From Onchocerca volvulus (lineage: Eukaryota > Nematoda > Chromadorea > Rhabditida > Onchocercidae): a stretch of DNA of 64,000 nt. A program made the position numbers and the translations under genes. The notes below the pieces were generated by a model. The model saw nothing but the letters and a program-made list of their open reading frames with translations. It did no database searches and was not told the origin of the DNA. This document shows, one piece after another, positions 12,341 through 24,522 of the stretch. The DNA lies in NCBI GenBank assembly GCA_000499405.2, contig HG738137.1, positions 17,878,581 to 17,942,580 of the forward strand, in the 5' to 3' direction. How positions within the stretch are numbered: the first letter of the stretch is position 1; the number at the start of each line of letters is the position of its first letter.

Positions 12341-14954
12341 TTATGGCTTTATTGTTTTTATCTTGGATAATCTTTTTTTTGCTGGTTGCCTGATATTCAT
12401 CTGTCGTAGATGTGCTGCGAATAAAACGGCTTGAGCCCAACCTGCATATGGGCCAAACTTTTCTTGCCAAACAGCCGCTGAAAATTTTTCACATGATTGA
12501 GATGAAATGTAGCTGATGGAGAATTGGTACTGTTACCATCTATCATGACTTTTATTGAAAATTTGGGACATACTTGAATCCCTGCGAGATTCAAATATAA
12601 TAATGCTATAAAATTCATCAAAATTTTGGAAAACTTCGAATAAATTAAAAATCAAACGAAGTTCAAACCATACTAATTTGATGTCGATGCTTCTCTTGCA
12701 AAATTTTCTTTTGTGGTAATATTTTCAAATAATTTTCTGCCGTAATTTGTAATGTATGGGTATCAATTGGTACAACGAAGTGCATGCGTAGTCCCATCAA
12801 ACATATGCAGTCTGCAACCTTGAAAAAAATCATAAGAAGATGTGAAGAATCTAACAAATTTCAGTAAAAAGGCCGACCATAATATCATTTTTTGATATCA
12901 TTTTTTAATATCATTTCTTCTTTGCATAGGCTACTATCTAAAAGCAGGTATCCAATTATGTTTTTAAATTCACCTTATTCATATCATTAACGAAAGAAGA
13001 TAAATTGAAAGACAAACATACTCACCTTTGAGCCAATTCCTCGTATTTGTTGAAGTTTTTTCGTTGCATCTTCGTAAGTACCTTTCGACAAATTTTCCAA
13101 AAACTGTTCCCCGCCATTTTCCTGTCATGGAAACTACGCATTATCATCAATACACAAAACTCATGAAAGTAAATGGGGACCGAAAAAACGGCTCGAGAAA
13201 CCTATTTCAATCAAGACTGAGCTCACTTTAACATTCTTGAGCTAATTATAGGGCAAAAACTTACGAGCGCTTTGGAGGCGAGTGTAATGTTCAATGCGCG
13301 GTAACCGAAACCACGCATTCGCAAAACTGTTTCTAATGCAGGATCATCAGCCATGCGTTTTGGATCAGCAAAATCATAAAATATTTTAGTGCCATCCGAA
13401 CAAGCAACATTAATGCTTTCGCCGTAAAGCTCACATAAAGTCTCAACCATGTCTAAATTCATAAAACAGTGATTTCTGCAAAATTATTAAGAAATATTAA
13501 CATTAAAGAAATGTTGTCCCTCATAGATTTACTTCATTTACTTCGGTATACTTAAAATTATGTGAGATATGAAAGTTGATCTAACTATGTTTAAATGTAT
13601 CATGAATTGATCTGACATTGTAAAGCTAATGCTGCTAACCTAGTCTTTTATTCTTTTCCAACATTGGTCAAGTCTATAGTCTAAAAGTTTATAAGTTAAT
13701 AAATAAAGGTAATCTTGAAAAAATAGCAAGCAATCATCATCCTGTCATCACGATATAAAAGCAACAAGAGTGTAAAGTATACTTGTGATACGTCGGATAT
13801 GATTATTTGCAGAACAAATGAAAGCAAAAACAGTTTCCAACGGATCTTGCTGAAGGACACGAATTCCTTCCAGTTTTGTTCGATGATTCGCCACAAGATG
13901 AGCGAAATGTTTATCATTTTTGGCCCAGAGCTTATATAATGGTGCTAGTTCGATATCAAGCTGAATTATATCACGAATTACGTATTGACAGATAAATACT
14001 GGGGGGTTTGCATTTCATTGTTTGTAATAATGAAACAACAAAATGATAAGAAACTTACACTATGCTTTTTAATTTGAAATGACTAATAAGTACAATCCCA
14101 AACGAAGCAGAGGTGCTAAATTCGAAATTTCTAATCAATCTTAATTTCCATATCTTTCCAAAATGATGATTTTGAAAAAGAAATGCAAAAGAGAGCCAAT
14201 TACTGGTAAATCTAATAACCTGAAAATAATCTCTGACAACATCTAAGTCATTGCCACGAGCTTTCGGAAACTCTGCCAGCACTTCATAACCTAATTGTTC
14301 GTCATTTTCACGCCATATCTTCCATACTCGATGTTTAGCAACGCCACAAAATATGTCATTTGATGAAGGCGCGATATTTTCATCATCATCTCTTATCAAT
14401 TTTTTCCATCTCAAAATTTAAAAAAATGAGTTAAGAAAATTATAATAACCAATTTGTTTATACAACCAGAAATACCAATTATATTGAAAAGAATTCAGAT
14501 CTTTGATAATATCCTTTGGATATTGCTTTAATCAAAGTTATTTTTTTTTTTTAACCAAATTCATTTCTTGTTTTTCTGTGTACAAGAGGCATGCAAAACA
14601 AGGAAAGAAACCTACAAGAAGATGGCGAAATATTACATTAATTTTTTTTTTTTTTGAACTTCCGGTGCTTTTAGCATAGAATTACATTCTTTTCAGAAAA
14701 TTTCACGCATTTTAGATTCAGGAAATCCTAATGGATGTCATTAATAATATATTAAAAGTACACTAATTGGATGAAGATTGTTTACAAATATATTAAGTAA
14801 AGTTATTGGAAATGCAAGCAGTAATTTGAAAGTGCTCATAATTCAGATGATAAAATAAAATAAAAGCAATCAAAAAATGATACCTGAAGGACTGGCCGCT
14901 TAAAAGCACTGCTGCCAGATTCAATTCTTCTTTCGAACATTTCAGCAATGGCAT
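12341..14954 (-). CDS. OGG1: 8-oxoguanine DNA glycosylase/lyase, complete, seven exons
   Basis: Excises 8-oxoguanine paired with cytosine and nicks the abasic site, starting base excision repair in nucleus and mitochondria. Exons in transcript order: 14954-14884, 14409-14220, 13960-13783, 13452-13265, 13121-13026, 12818-12674, 12477-12341. They join in phase to 334 residues; human OGG1-1a has 345. Family landmarks: SGQSFRW at 19-25, CSANNHIRRI at 136-145, GYRALNI at 196-202, helix-hairpin-helix with catalytic Lys at 241 (IRGIGSKVADCICLM), the aspartate at 260 (VPIDTH), and FGPYAGWAQAVLF at 297-309. All known lesion-pocket and catalytic positions I can place are kept. The basic tail (AKKRLSKIK) may be a nuclear signal. 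The first ATG is in a good context; upstream DNA is shared with the divergent gene at 16.1 kb. Exon 2 uses a weak TTTTGAG acceptor. Confidence 0.95.
12880..12920. repeat. Short tandem repeat in an OGG1 intron
   Basis: ATATCATTTTTTG/A is repeated three times inside the intron between OGG1 exons 5 and 6. Confidence 0.6.
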
Positions 14955-15689
14955 GTACACCGGTTGAACTTATCAAAGGACAAACAATAAGCAAATAAAA
15001 AATAAATATTGTAAGACAACAGAGCAGAGTCCAGAACTAAAATTGAGCAAAATCCGTTTTCTTTTCTTTATTTTCCTCATTTTATTTGATTTAAGAAGAA
15101 TGAGAAATGTACAAGTTACTTCACATTTTAGTTGGCAATTTCTATTTTTAATTATCAAATTAAGAAAAAACCAATTCTCAGTCAAAAACACCCGAAAAAA
15201 ATTAAGGAAAAAGATATTTTATGAGAAAAAAAAAGACCTTTTAATTCCAGAGAAGAGCAGAGGGTAAGTTCACTTCAAGATCTGAAGAAATGAAGTTTCT
15301 AAATCTAAAGTTTGTACTTAATTACCAATTTCTGATATTCTATTCTCAATTTCCAACACTCCAGATTTCGAAGCCGAATTTCCTCTGTACTTTTTTGAAA
15401 TTGAAAGGTCTTTTTTTTCCTCATAAACTACCACCTATTTTTATTTTCCATCTATTTCTTTTCTATTTGCCACTAAATCTGCAATTTCACTATTTGCATT
15501 GTCCGAAACTTAGTCATTTATTCAAAAATTGCTTTACTCAATAATCTTAACCAGTTTACTTAATAACTTACTAATTCAATTACTAACACATGAATCGATA
15601 CTCTTTTTTTGCTTGTTTATTGATTAACGTTTTTAAACGAAACTATTGCGGGAAGATTCACATTCAATCCTTCGAAATTAGCATTTCTT

Positions 15690-16130
15690 GTATTTACTAA
15701 TACTTTAATACTTATTTATACGATATTCTCACTATCGCCTTGATTCAGCGTCCAGATCACTCTGTCAATAGAAGTCTTGATAAAGTCCCGGAATATCCCA
15801 GGGACAAGTATATCAATTTTCCCGGCAACTCTCGGGTACTGAAGTAATTAAACAACTTTCCGCTGCATCATGCAAATTCTGCCGCCTATAGCAGCTCGGA
15901 TAGCATAGATAATTGTTGGGTTCTGTAGGCAGGCGGTTGTAACGGATAGGGAACGCGCGCGTGCGGACGGGTGGCGTGGGAGTGTGCGAGTGATAAGTGG
16001 GGGGACCGTGTGGGGGTGATTGGGGGGCCGTGTTTCGTGATGTTCCGCTCTATGTGAAGTTAGGTTTATTACTGTAACGCTGATATGCTTAATTTTGGAG
16101 ACGATTAGCAATAAATGAGTGAATTTCAGG
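15690..16130. promoter_or_regulatory. Divergent promoter region, G-rich on + strand
   Basis: Lies in the 1.2 kb between the OGG1 start (14954, minus) and the gene starting at 16149 (plus). It is the most GC-rich stretch nearby: GCGCGCGTGCGG at about 15955, then five runs of three to six G between 15969 and 16027. A partly symmetrical element, CCCGGAATATCCCAGGG, sits at about 15787. A TTTCAG acceptor at 16124-16129 precedes the plus-strand start. Promoter function is inferred from composition and position. Confidence 0.5.
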
Positions 16131-16148
16131 CCCAAAAGATGTGCAGCA

Positions 16149-18547
16149 ATGCCGGGAGCGGCCCGAAAGAAATTCGCTGAAAGGAGATTGTTAACAGTAA
16201 AGAATAAACGAAAAAAAAAGACACGACAGATGACACAACAATCGGAATTACTCGATAACCTAATTCGAGAAAATGATTCTCAGCCAGGTAAGATGAATAA
16301 TGAGGAATGGAAAATTACCAGTAATGAACTGAGAAGTTGAAAATATTATCATTGATAATTCCATGTAGTACTGAAATGCATATTGATTAGGTTTTTTCAC
16401 AGTTTTTTCTTTCATGACTTTATTCTGTGTCAGCAGTAATTTTGTTTGAAGATAATAAACCATTACTGAAAATTTGAACATATCAATTCACATAATTAAT
16501 GCAGGTTTTTAAGATATTATTGTTGAAGGTCGTTTGTATGAGTAAAATTATACATAAATTCTTATATCGAAAATTCATTTTATCAAGTTAATCTCAATAT
16601 TTTAGAGATTCTTCGAAAATTGCTGAAACATGAACAGCGCGAAACTCCACCACGTTTGGTATGTAATGGATTTTTTCATTTTTTATTAAGAACTTTTCAT
16701 TGATTAAGAAGAAGGAAGCAATTGTTGGAAAAGCTTAACGAAAAAGTTGCTGACAGATCAACGAAAATGAGAATAATTGATATAGTTCTAATTATATATG
16801 CAAACAACGAAAACCATATTTAAGGGAAAAAACATGTAAAGCAAACATGGATTTGTAACTTGGACTGTTTTTCCATGAATTATCAAAGAACACCGTTCAA
16901 ATTGATTTCTTAATATATTTTCAATTTTTTTTTACCTTGCAGTCGCCAGCAGCAGATGGTCTCTCGAATGATCTTAGTGCTTCCACCGATAATAGTGACA
17001 ATGGTAATCCAAATACAAGGAAGTCATGCTTATTGCTTCCGAAAGATAACGATGATAACCAGGATTCGCTTTTGGATAGGAAGGATGAAGTTCAGCGGCT
17101 ACTTTCGAAAGTAAGGATTTCGGATAGAAAGGGACTTAAAAAATTGTAGCCAAGTTTGTTGATCGTTTGATACTGATTGTACTGCATCGTAAATTAGAGC
17201 ATGATTCTTATAATGAATTTGAAAGGGAGAGAAAAAATAAAGAGATTCCATGAAATTGATTGATGAAACATGGATCTAACAAGATTCTTTTTACTTTATT
17301 AGTTTTATGCGAAGCACTATAACATATTATAGTTTGAATTGCATATATATTGTTGTGTTTTGGAAATTATTAATCCTGTCCTGTCTGCATGAAAGAAATG
17401 TTGTCGATTTCGCTAACGACTTATGTTAATTAGGAAACAGTCCATACATCTGCAATCTGAGAGTAAATCTCAAAATTTATCATGGTTTCCAGACCGCTAA
17501 GCAAGAAATGCCACAACTCGACAATGAATGTCAGAATGCTGCATGTGGTAAAATTCCAGTTTTTAAATTTTTAGTCTTCATTCCAAATTCATATAAGAGC
17601 TCTTTAAGCTTTGAGATTTCGTAACGGTAGCAGAATTGTGCTCTATCTTTTATAACTGTATGATTTGGATTGACACTTCATTTACTCATATTTTCTTGCA
17701 AGAAGATTCAACAAATGGCATAAAAAGAGATTCTGAATAGAAAATTTCTATCAAGAAAAATTTAAACACTTAACTTTAGAATATTTAAGAAAAGATGTTA
17801 TTAACTAACATGATAATGAGATGATTGTAGGGCAAGATAATGGTACTGATCCTGAATCGGCAGCAACATCGTCAGTACATTCAGATGACACACCACCCCG
17901 TTTGACTGCTGCACAAGTCGTAAGTTTATTCATATCCGCTTGGGAAATTTTCAGAATCATTTAGAGTCAAATTGATACATTGTATAGTTTTAATTGTTTG
18001 TGTTGGGTTCTCACCATTTATCTCTTCATGGTTTATTTTGCAAGTAATCAGCATTTTTATTCAGAGCTCATCATTTTCATCAAGTATGATGGATGGAGAA
18101 GAAAACCGTGGCGAATATTGTGACGATAATGCGTCACCTCCGCCTCTTGACAAGTACACATCTGCATCGTCACCAATAGTTCCTGGATCCAGAGCAAGAG
18201 ATTCAACAGTATGGACTCTGCGCCTTAGGCGACGTCCATTTCTTGCACCTCTTCTTAGTGCTGCTCCTGAAGCTGGTCCTTCAGTGAATAAAAAAAGTTA
18301 CTCAGAAGCGGATTGGGCGAACAGATTGGCGGAAGTGCTTAGAGAATTACATCCCAGTCAATTAGTGCTAGCGAAAGAAACTATTCATTCAACGGTGGTC
18401 AAGATTCTGGCTCAAGAAATCACGTCTGATATATCATGTCTTATGAATCTGATCGAAAATCAGGATCGCCGTGCTGCTGCTTTCGAAAGAGTTCTTAAGG
18501 ATTTGAAAAAATTTAAAGCTGATTACAGTTATGATTCCACACTTTAA
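16149..18547 (+). CDS. Unrecognised basic/low-complexity protein with helical C-terminus, about 328 aa
   Basis: Exons 16149-16287, 16606-16658, 16943-17110, 17493-17547, 17831-17919 and 18065-18547 join in phase to 328 residues. The N-terminus is very basic (KNKRKKKTRQ), which fits a nuclear protein. The middle is Ser/Asp/Asn-rich and probably disordered, and carries two similar words (ETPPRL and DTPPRLTAAQV) at the ends of exons 2 and 5. The last 80 residues are helix-forming (DWANRLAEVLRELHPSQL, then LKDLKKFK) and may be a coiled coil. I do not recognise the family and assign no function. The start follows an acceptor ending at 16129, typical of trans-splicing. An earlier out-of-frame ATG at 16139 starts a 13-residue uORF. 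Confidence 0.7.
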
Positions 18548-19941
18548 CTTTCTTTTGTTGATTTGGTTCATAAATCTTTTCTTCGTTTATATCTGTTTTA
18601 CGTCCATTAGGTGATCATTACTCTGAGATAATGCTCAGAAATAACGGTAATATGTGCTGGACTTAAGACACTTATATTTATTCACTTTGTAATGTCACTG
18701 TTGACGCATACATTGTTTTGACCAGAAAAAATGGATTATCCTGAATATTTGTACTTGATGTATGACTTTATTTTTTCGTAGCGGTGATTTTCTCTGATGA
18801 ATGCTTTGCCCATCGCTTTGAAGATAAAAGAAAAAATTTTCCAATGCACTGGATAGACTTACAATATAATTAAATGTATTCTGATAAGCTTGATATCTCA
18901 ATGCATGTCATTTTATCATCAAGCAATGTTTAAACTCTGATGTAGTGTGCGACTACACTTCAATGATTTCGGGTTATAACTGATTGAATGATCTTGGTGA
19001 TTTGGATTTGTTTGTCACCTTGCATCCCTTTTCTCTCTATTTAGCAATCTTTTTTCTTGAAGCATTGCCTATTTTAGAGTTGTATCAACTCTCATGTATA
19101 ATTGTAACATTAGTTCCTGGAATGCTGTGTATTTAATGCAAATTTTATTGTAATACTAACGAAATTTGTCGCAACTGGAAATGTGATATGCAGTGTATGA
19201 GGGTTTGTTTTCATCTCTGTCCTTTCGTTTGTATTCATTTGACTTTTTTACCGCATGTTAATTTTAGCTTTATTCGTTTGCTTCCTATAAAATACAACTT
19301 TAAATTTTGCGAAGTTTCTTGTTTGTTATGGATCCGTTTTTAATCGGTACATTTCCTATTATCGAGCGTACAGTTTTGTGGTTCCCAAAGTTGTAATAAT
19401 GTAAGAAGTTCGGGAGTAAATTGCAAAGGATTGCGGAAACAGGATCTTTTTTCTAAATAATCCACAAGTCTGATTAATATTTCGCTCATTATTGTCGTAA
19501 GTCCTTGATTTCATCTTAGTTTTAAATTTTTCGTTAGTAATGTGCTTTCTGAAGAATGCATGCAGGTTAGATGGTGGCCGTTTTATAAGAGAAAATGGAT
19601 TCGTATATGCAGTCATATCAGCATTGCACCAGTTCAGATATCGAAGGAGTAGAACTCACAGTACTGTTTAGGTGTTTCATAAATGATGCAAAATAGATGA
19701 TAGGTTGTTAATGATATTTTTAAAATGGAATGATTTTTTGTAATTATCGGTCTTCCATTACAATGAGAGATTGACCTTAACAGAGAAGGATGTTATAATT
19801 TATTGATGAGTTCTGTATTTTTGCCATGGTACTTTAGAAAGTACTATCGGACATTTTTAAAATATACTTATAGTGCAACAATATCACATTAGTTAATTGT
19901 GTGGTCGATTGTGTTTTCCGGCACTTTCAACACGACATGTG
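18548..19941. other. 3' UTR and intergenic region
   Basis: Probable 3' UTR of the preceding gene and upstream DNA of the HMG-box gene. No convincing gene, RNA or repeat. Confidence 0.5.
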
Positions 19942-22479
19942 ATGGAGATGTCCGGCCCAGGTAATTTCGTGGCAGATAATCTCGCGGCAGGTGGTGCAGT
20001 ATGTGGAACAGCAGCAGCTGCAGGAGCACAGGAAACATCGAGCAGTGGTACTCCTGCCAAGGTTTTTAGATTTTATTTTTTTAGTGTATCCAGATCTCAT
20101 AATTTGAGAATTCCTGGTTTATCAATGCTTTTGATATTACAGAAGATTAAATGTAATATATGCCTAGAACTGCTAGTTTAAATTTTTACAGAAACCCAAA
20201 AAGGCATGTCGCGCAAGAACTGGTTATATGTTATTCCATGGTGAGGCTAGAAAACGCATCAGAGCAGCACATCCTGAATTGAACTTTGTTGAAGTGAGCA
20301 AACGTGTTGGCGAAGAGGTGAATCATGATGCATATGTTTTCATCGTTATTATTATAATAAGTAAATTTATATTATGCAGCATCTGTGATCGTTATTTATC
20401 CATGGATGGTTTGTTAGCTGATAAATCATTTATAGTGGGCTAAAGTATCAGCTGAAGAAAAGAATAAATACAAATTACGTGCGGAACAGATTGCAAAAGA
20501 AGCAAAAGAAGATGACAGTCAAAAAATCATTTTGGTTGGTGTTTCTTTCCTCTTCACATTTTCTAAATCACTACCATCATAAAGAGTAAATATCATTGCA
20601 GTGGAACAGTTGTATTGTTCAATTAAATATACCAACCAACCTGCTGGTAAAGTGTGAATGGCTTTTTTTCAGCCACCTCCAGGAAGAATTCTCGTTTATC
20701 AGTGCATGTGGCAGAAATGCGATATCCAGGCAGACACATCTGATGCTCTTTACGAACATATCAAAACTACACACAATATGGAATACTTCTGTAAATAATT
20801 CATTTTATTAACACATTCCGTAGATGACGTTTAGCAAGTGGCAGATAATAGAATTTAAAGTACCGATAATCCAATAGCTGGTCTAAAATTTAAATACGCT
20901 GTATCTTGCATTCCAGAGTAAGTTGGATACTTTTATCTTTGTTGAGAGACATTGAAGAATTAAGAGATTCCACTTGTTAGATGATGATATTCATGAATAT
21001 AAGTCGATTCAAATTTACTCTATATTATAGAATTCTTCAAATATAACCGAATTTTATGTGTATTTTCTCAAAAGTTTCGTTTTAGCGCAGGGCGAAAAAC
21101 GTTATGCTTGTTTATGGTCGACATGTTTTAGAAATAAACGATATCCAAGGTAAACTAACCTTCATTTTCATTGTTTTCGAGGTATAGGAGATGAAATCAG
21201 ATTTTAAATTTGTTAGAATTAACATTGATTCTGTTTTCTTTTCCGCTTTTCTCATAACTCGTTTCATATAGCTTTTTTTCTTTTCTTTTTTCTTTCTTTC
21301 TTTTTTTTTTTGTTTTTATAACTGGATTTAAATTTTTGATCAGCATTACCTTAATCATCATTCAGGCGATTTATGATATATCAGATTTGTAATTATGAAA
21401 CCTTCAAAATATGCTGTCTTAAATGACCTAATAATCCTGCTAGTTAATTTGTGAAAACTTTAAATATTTTTTAGATCATTTTCACTCCTGCCTCACTTAC
21501 AGCAGCACATTAAGTATAAACATTTGCCAAGGTGCGCACGATTTATCACACCAGATAAGAAAAGCAAGTGAGAATTCATCAGTTTATTTGTTTACTGATT
21601 ATATTTTGTTTAGAAAGAGTTCGGAAAGCAGTTATATTGATGCGAGTACCAATTGTAAAAGTTCTTAATGACTGAACTATACTGTCAGATGAAACATGAG
21701 GATTTTGTATTGTGTTATTAGCAAGCCATGTGATGTTTCGATTTACTGTGTCTTAGAAATGAAGTGGATGTAGATAACAAGTTCGTAACATTTTATCCTT
21801 AGGTTACTTCTTTTATTCCAGGAATTTCTTCAGTTTGACATCGTCTGCACCCACACCTACAACTGAATCTACAAGCTCAGTAAGATCATATGCACGAAAG
21901 ACACATCCTTTGGTTACTCTCCATACACCATTTGTTTTACCATCTTCACATGGACAAATGCAAATAGCTCCAGCATTTATGATCCCACAACAGCAATCAA
22001 GCAATTTTCCACAAGTTAGTTTTTTTTTTGTTCTCATATTTTTCTTTCTATTTTTTAAAGTTTCATCATTTTTTGCTCCTAAGAACGAAAAGCGGAAAAG
22101 AAAATATTATATATCGTAAAGCAAAGAAATGCATACTTCCAGTTAATCTGCAAATGAAATAGCCCGTGTCTTTCATTTTAGTACCTAAAATTTACATATC
22201 AATTAACACAAGATAAATTTTACTCAAATGAAATTCAACTGTGGTTTTTAGGATGGTTTTGCATATGCGTTGAGCACCAATACATCAGGACAGTCGTTCG
22301 CAGATGGTGGTGTCGCCATAGCAATGCTGGAACAAGAAGGAAATAAGGGACCTCCAAACTCTGAGTCATCAACACTTCAGCAGGCATTTTACTCAGGACA
22401 GCAGTATTTGCCAAATTCGAATAGTGCTTGGACGGTTCCCAACAAAGGTACTCGATCTCCGGAATTCAACAACGGATAG
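19942..22479 (+). CDS. HMG-box protein with two C2H2-like fingers (PBAF-like)
   Basis: Exons 19942-20061, 20192-20317, 20436-20534, 20673-20790, 21086-21149, 21475-21567, 21822-22014 and 22252-22479 give 346 residues in phase; a further in-frame 45-bp exon at 20602-20646 is possible. Residues about 43-110 form an HMG box (ARTGYMLFHGEARKRIRAAH, then VGEEWAKVSAEEKNKYKLRA), a DNA-bending domain closest by eye to that of Polybromo. Two fingers follow: CMWQKC (126-131) with His 144/149, and CLWSTC (163-168) with His 187/192. The C-x-W-x-x-C pattern recalls the paired fingers of ARID2, another PBAF chromatin-remodelling subunit. The C-terminus is Ser/Thr/Gln-rich. No bromodomain or BAH domain lies upstream, so it is not full Polybromo. 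PBAF membership is inference. Confidence 0.8.
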
Positions 22480-24490
22480 TCGATTTTTACGTTGGAACTA
22501 GTATGTGCAGTACTGCTTGGAAATTTTCAAGCATTGATTGTGACATGCTGAAGGAAGTGCTTGGTTATTCATTTTTACTTTATTCAATCAGTAATGCGCA
22601 GTTGGAGAACTTAACGATTTTAGAATATCGTCTTAATTTTGAGACCAAACTCCATACCTAAGGCCAATATAATTTTTTTCTTAGAAACAATATAATTTTT
22701 TTCTTCTTTCCTATGCGTGTTCTTAATGAAAAAAACATGTTTGGTCTTACGATGGAATTTGGCCTAAAAATAAATGAAATTGTCCTACTGCGACTGCAAA
22801 TCGATTGAGATTTTTGATTATATCGTTTAAGAGAAAAAATTTTCAATTGAAATACAGTTCTGTTCTTAAGCAATTGTTATTCGAGATCTGTTGTTGTAAT
22901 AGAGTTGTTCTCAGGCCTCTAAGCACGCGAAGTGCATTTTTTGGACTTCCAACACATGCCTTCTGCGGCTTTGAAGCTATTGCTATGAGCAGTTTTATTA
23001 TTGTATCTTTATTTTTATTTTCCAACAAATTTGAAATTTTTCGTTGTTTTAAAATCTTTTTTAAATGAAATTTTTGTTTTCACTTGATTGGAATGTACTT
23101 GTCATTTTTTTTTTTTTTTTTATTTCAGCACAGGTATAGTTCTATGTTCCTCAACGTTAATGAACATTTGAGCAGGTTTCACAAACATATTATGTGCGAA
23201 GTACAGTGAGTTGCTATTAGATAGTAATAGAAATTAAGCACATTAAAAATATTAAACATAAACTTTACAATAAAAAGTCATAATTATTACGACGACGTTT
23301 CAAAAAAGTTAAGCATATTAAATGTTAAAATAAATTAAACATGTTAAAGTGTTAAGCACCAGAATGTTATTTAGTTTATATGGTCGCATTTAAAGCCTTT
23401 GTATTTTCTGTTGTTTTCTGAAATATATTTTGAAATGTTTTTGAAAGCTTTTACGGTATTTCTGAGAAGTTGTGGAATCGGTTATCGTTTACTGTGAAAT
23501 GTAAATGTAGCATTCCGTGTTGGTCGCTTGCTTTCTGAATTTTTTTTTTTTTTCATTTTTTCCGTCAGTCGTTTATGCACAGTAATTAACTTCAATTTTT
23601 CCAGAAAATCACTTTGATTTTTCGAATTTTTAAAATTGATTTCAATATCAACTGTTTATATATTGCCTTCTAATATTCTCATATGTATGTGCTTGAATTC
23701 GGTAATGCAGTTCGTTTCATTTCCTCTTTTCCAAAAATGTTTCATTCTCTTTTGAATTTTGCATTAATTATGCATTTTTCTTGTCTATATCACTTTTTTT
23801 CCGAATATTTGTAAACCAAAACTACTGTGACAGATTTCAGTAATACAATCCCTTGGCATAATTCCTTTTTAATCATTCTTTTTCTGTCAGTTAATAGTGT
23901 GTTACGATGCTATCTTAACCTTCGGAAAATTGGAAAAGAATTTTGGTTCATCCGGTTCATCCCTTTTCTTTTATGTTGCTTTGGATTGATCAGTTCCGGA
24001 TAGGATAGTTTTCGTACACTCTTCATGTTTTTGTCTTCTTGATTCCTGTGCATTTTTTGTTGTGAAAAGTGCAGGGATCGCATGCATTTCTTGAGTTATT
24101 TTTTAAATTTGTTTACGTTGTGTCATGTTTCCACATCATTTATACATTTATATCAATTACTATTAATATTGTGATTATTATATTGTACATCGTTTGCTCG
24201 ACAAAGAAAATGTTTTGCAATCTAACTGTTTGGGTTTTGACTTGCGATTTAAGAATTAGTAGAATTTTTTCTTTTTTTTACAAGACGAACAAAAGCAATG
24301 AAATAAACAAAAAAAAAAAAAAAAAAATTCAAGAAAGAAGTGAAATAAAATATTACAACGGTTACTGTGTGGCGAATTAAATGTTGCAAGCCATAACTAA
24401 AGTGAAAACCTAACAATTAGTGAAGCAATATTCTTCCTGCATTGATCGTTCCTTACTGTTGTTTATGATTATTATTTGACCATGTTACTG

Positions 24491-24522
<32 letters not shown>

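Noticed and set aside
12397..12621. Minus-strand 74-codon frame over the OGG1 3' end
   Set aside because: Wrong frame. The OGG1 signature FGPYAGWAQAVLF is in another frame starting at the TTTCAG acceptor before 12477.
13696..13917. Minus-strand 73-codon hydrophobic frame
   Set aside because: Shadow of OGG1 exon 3 read in another frame.
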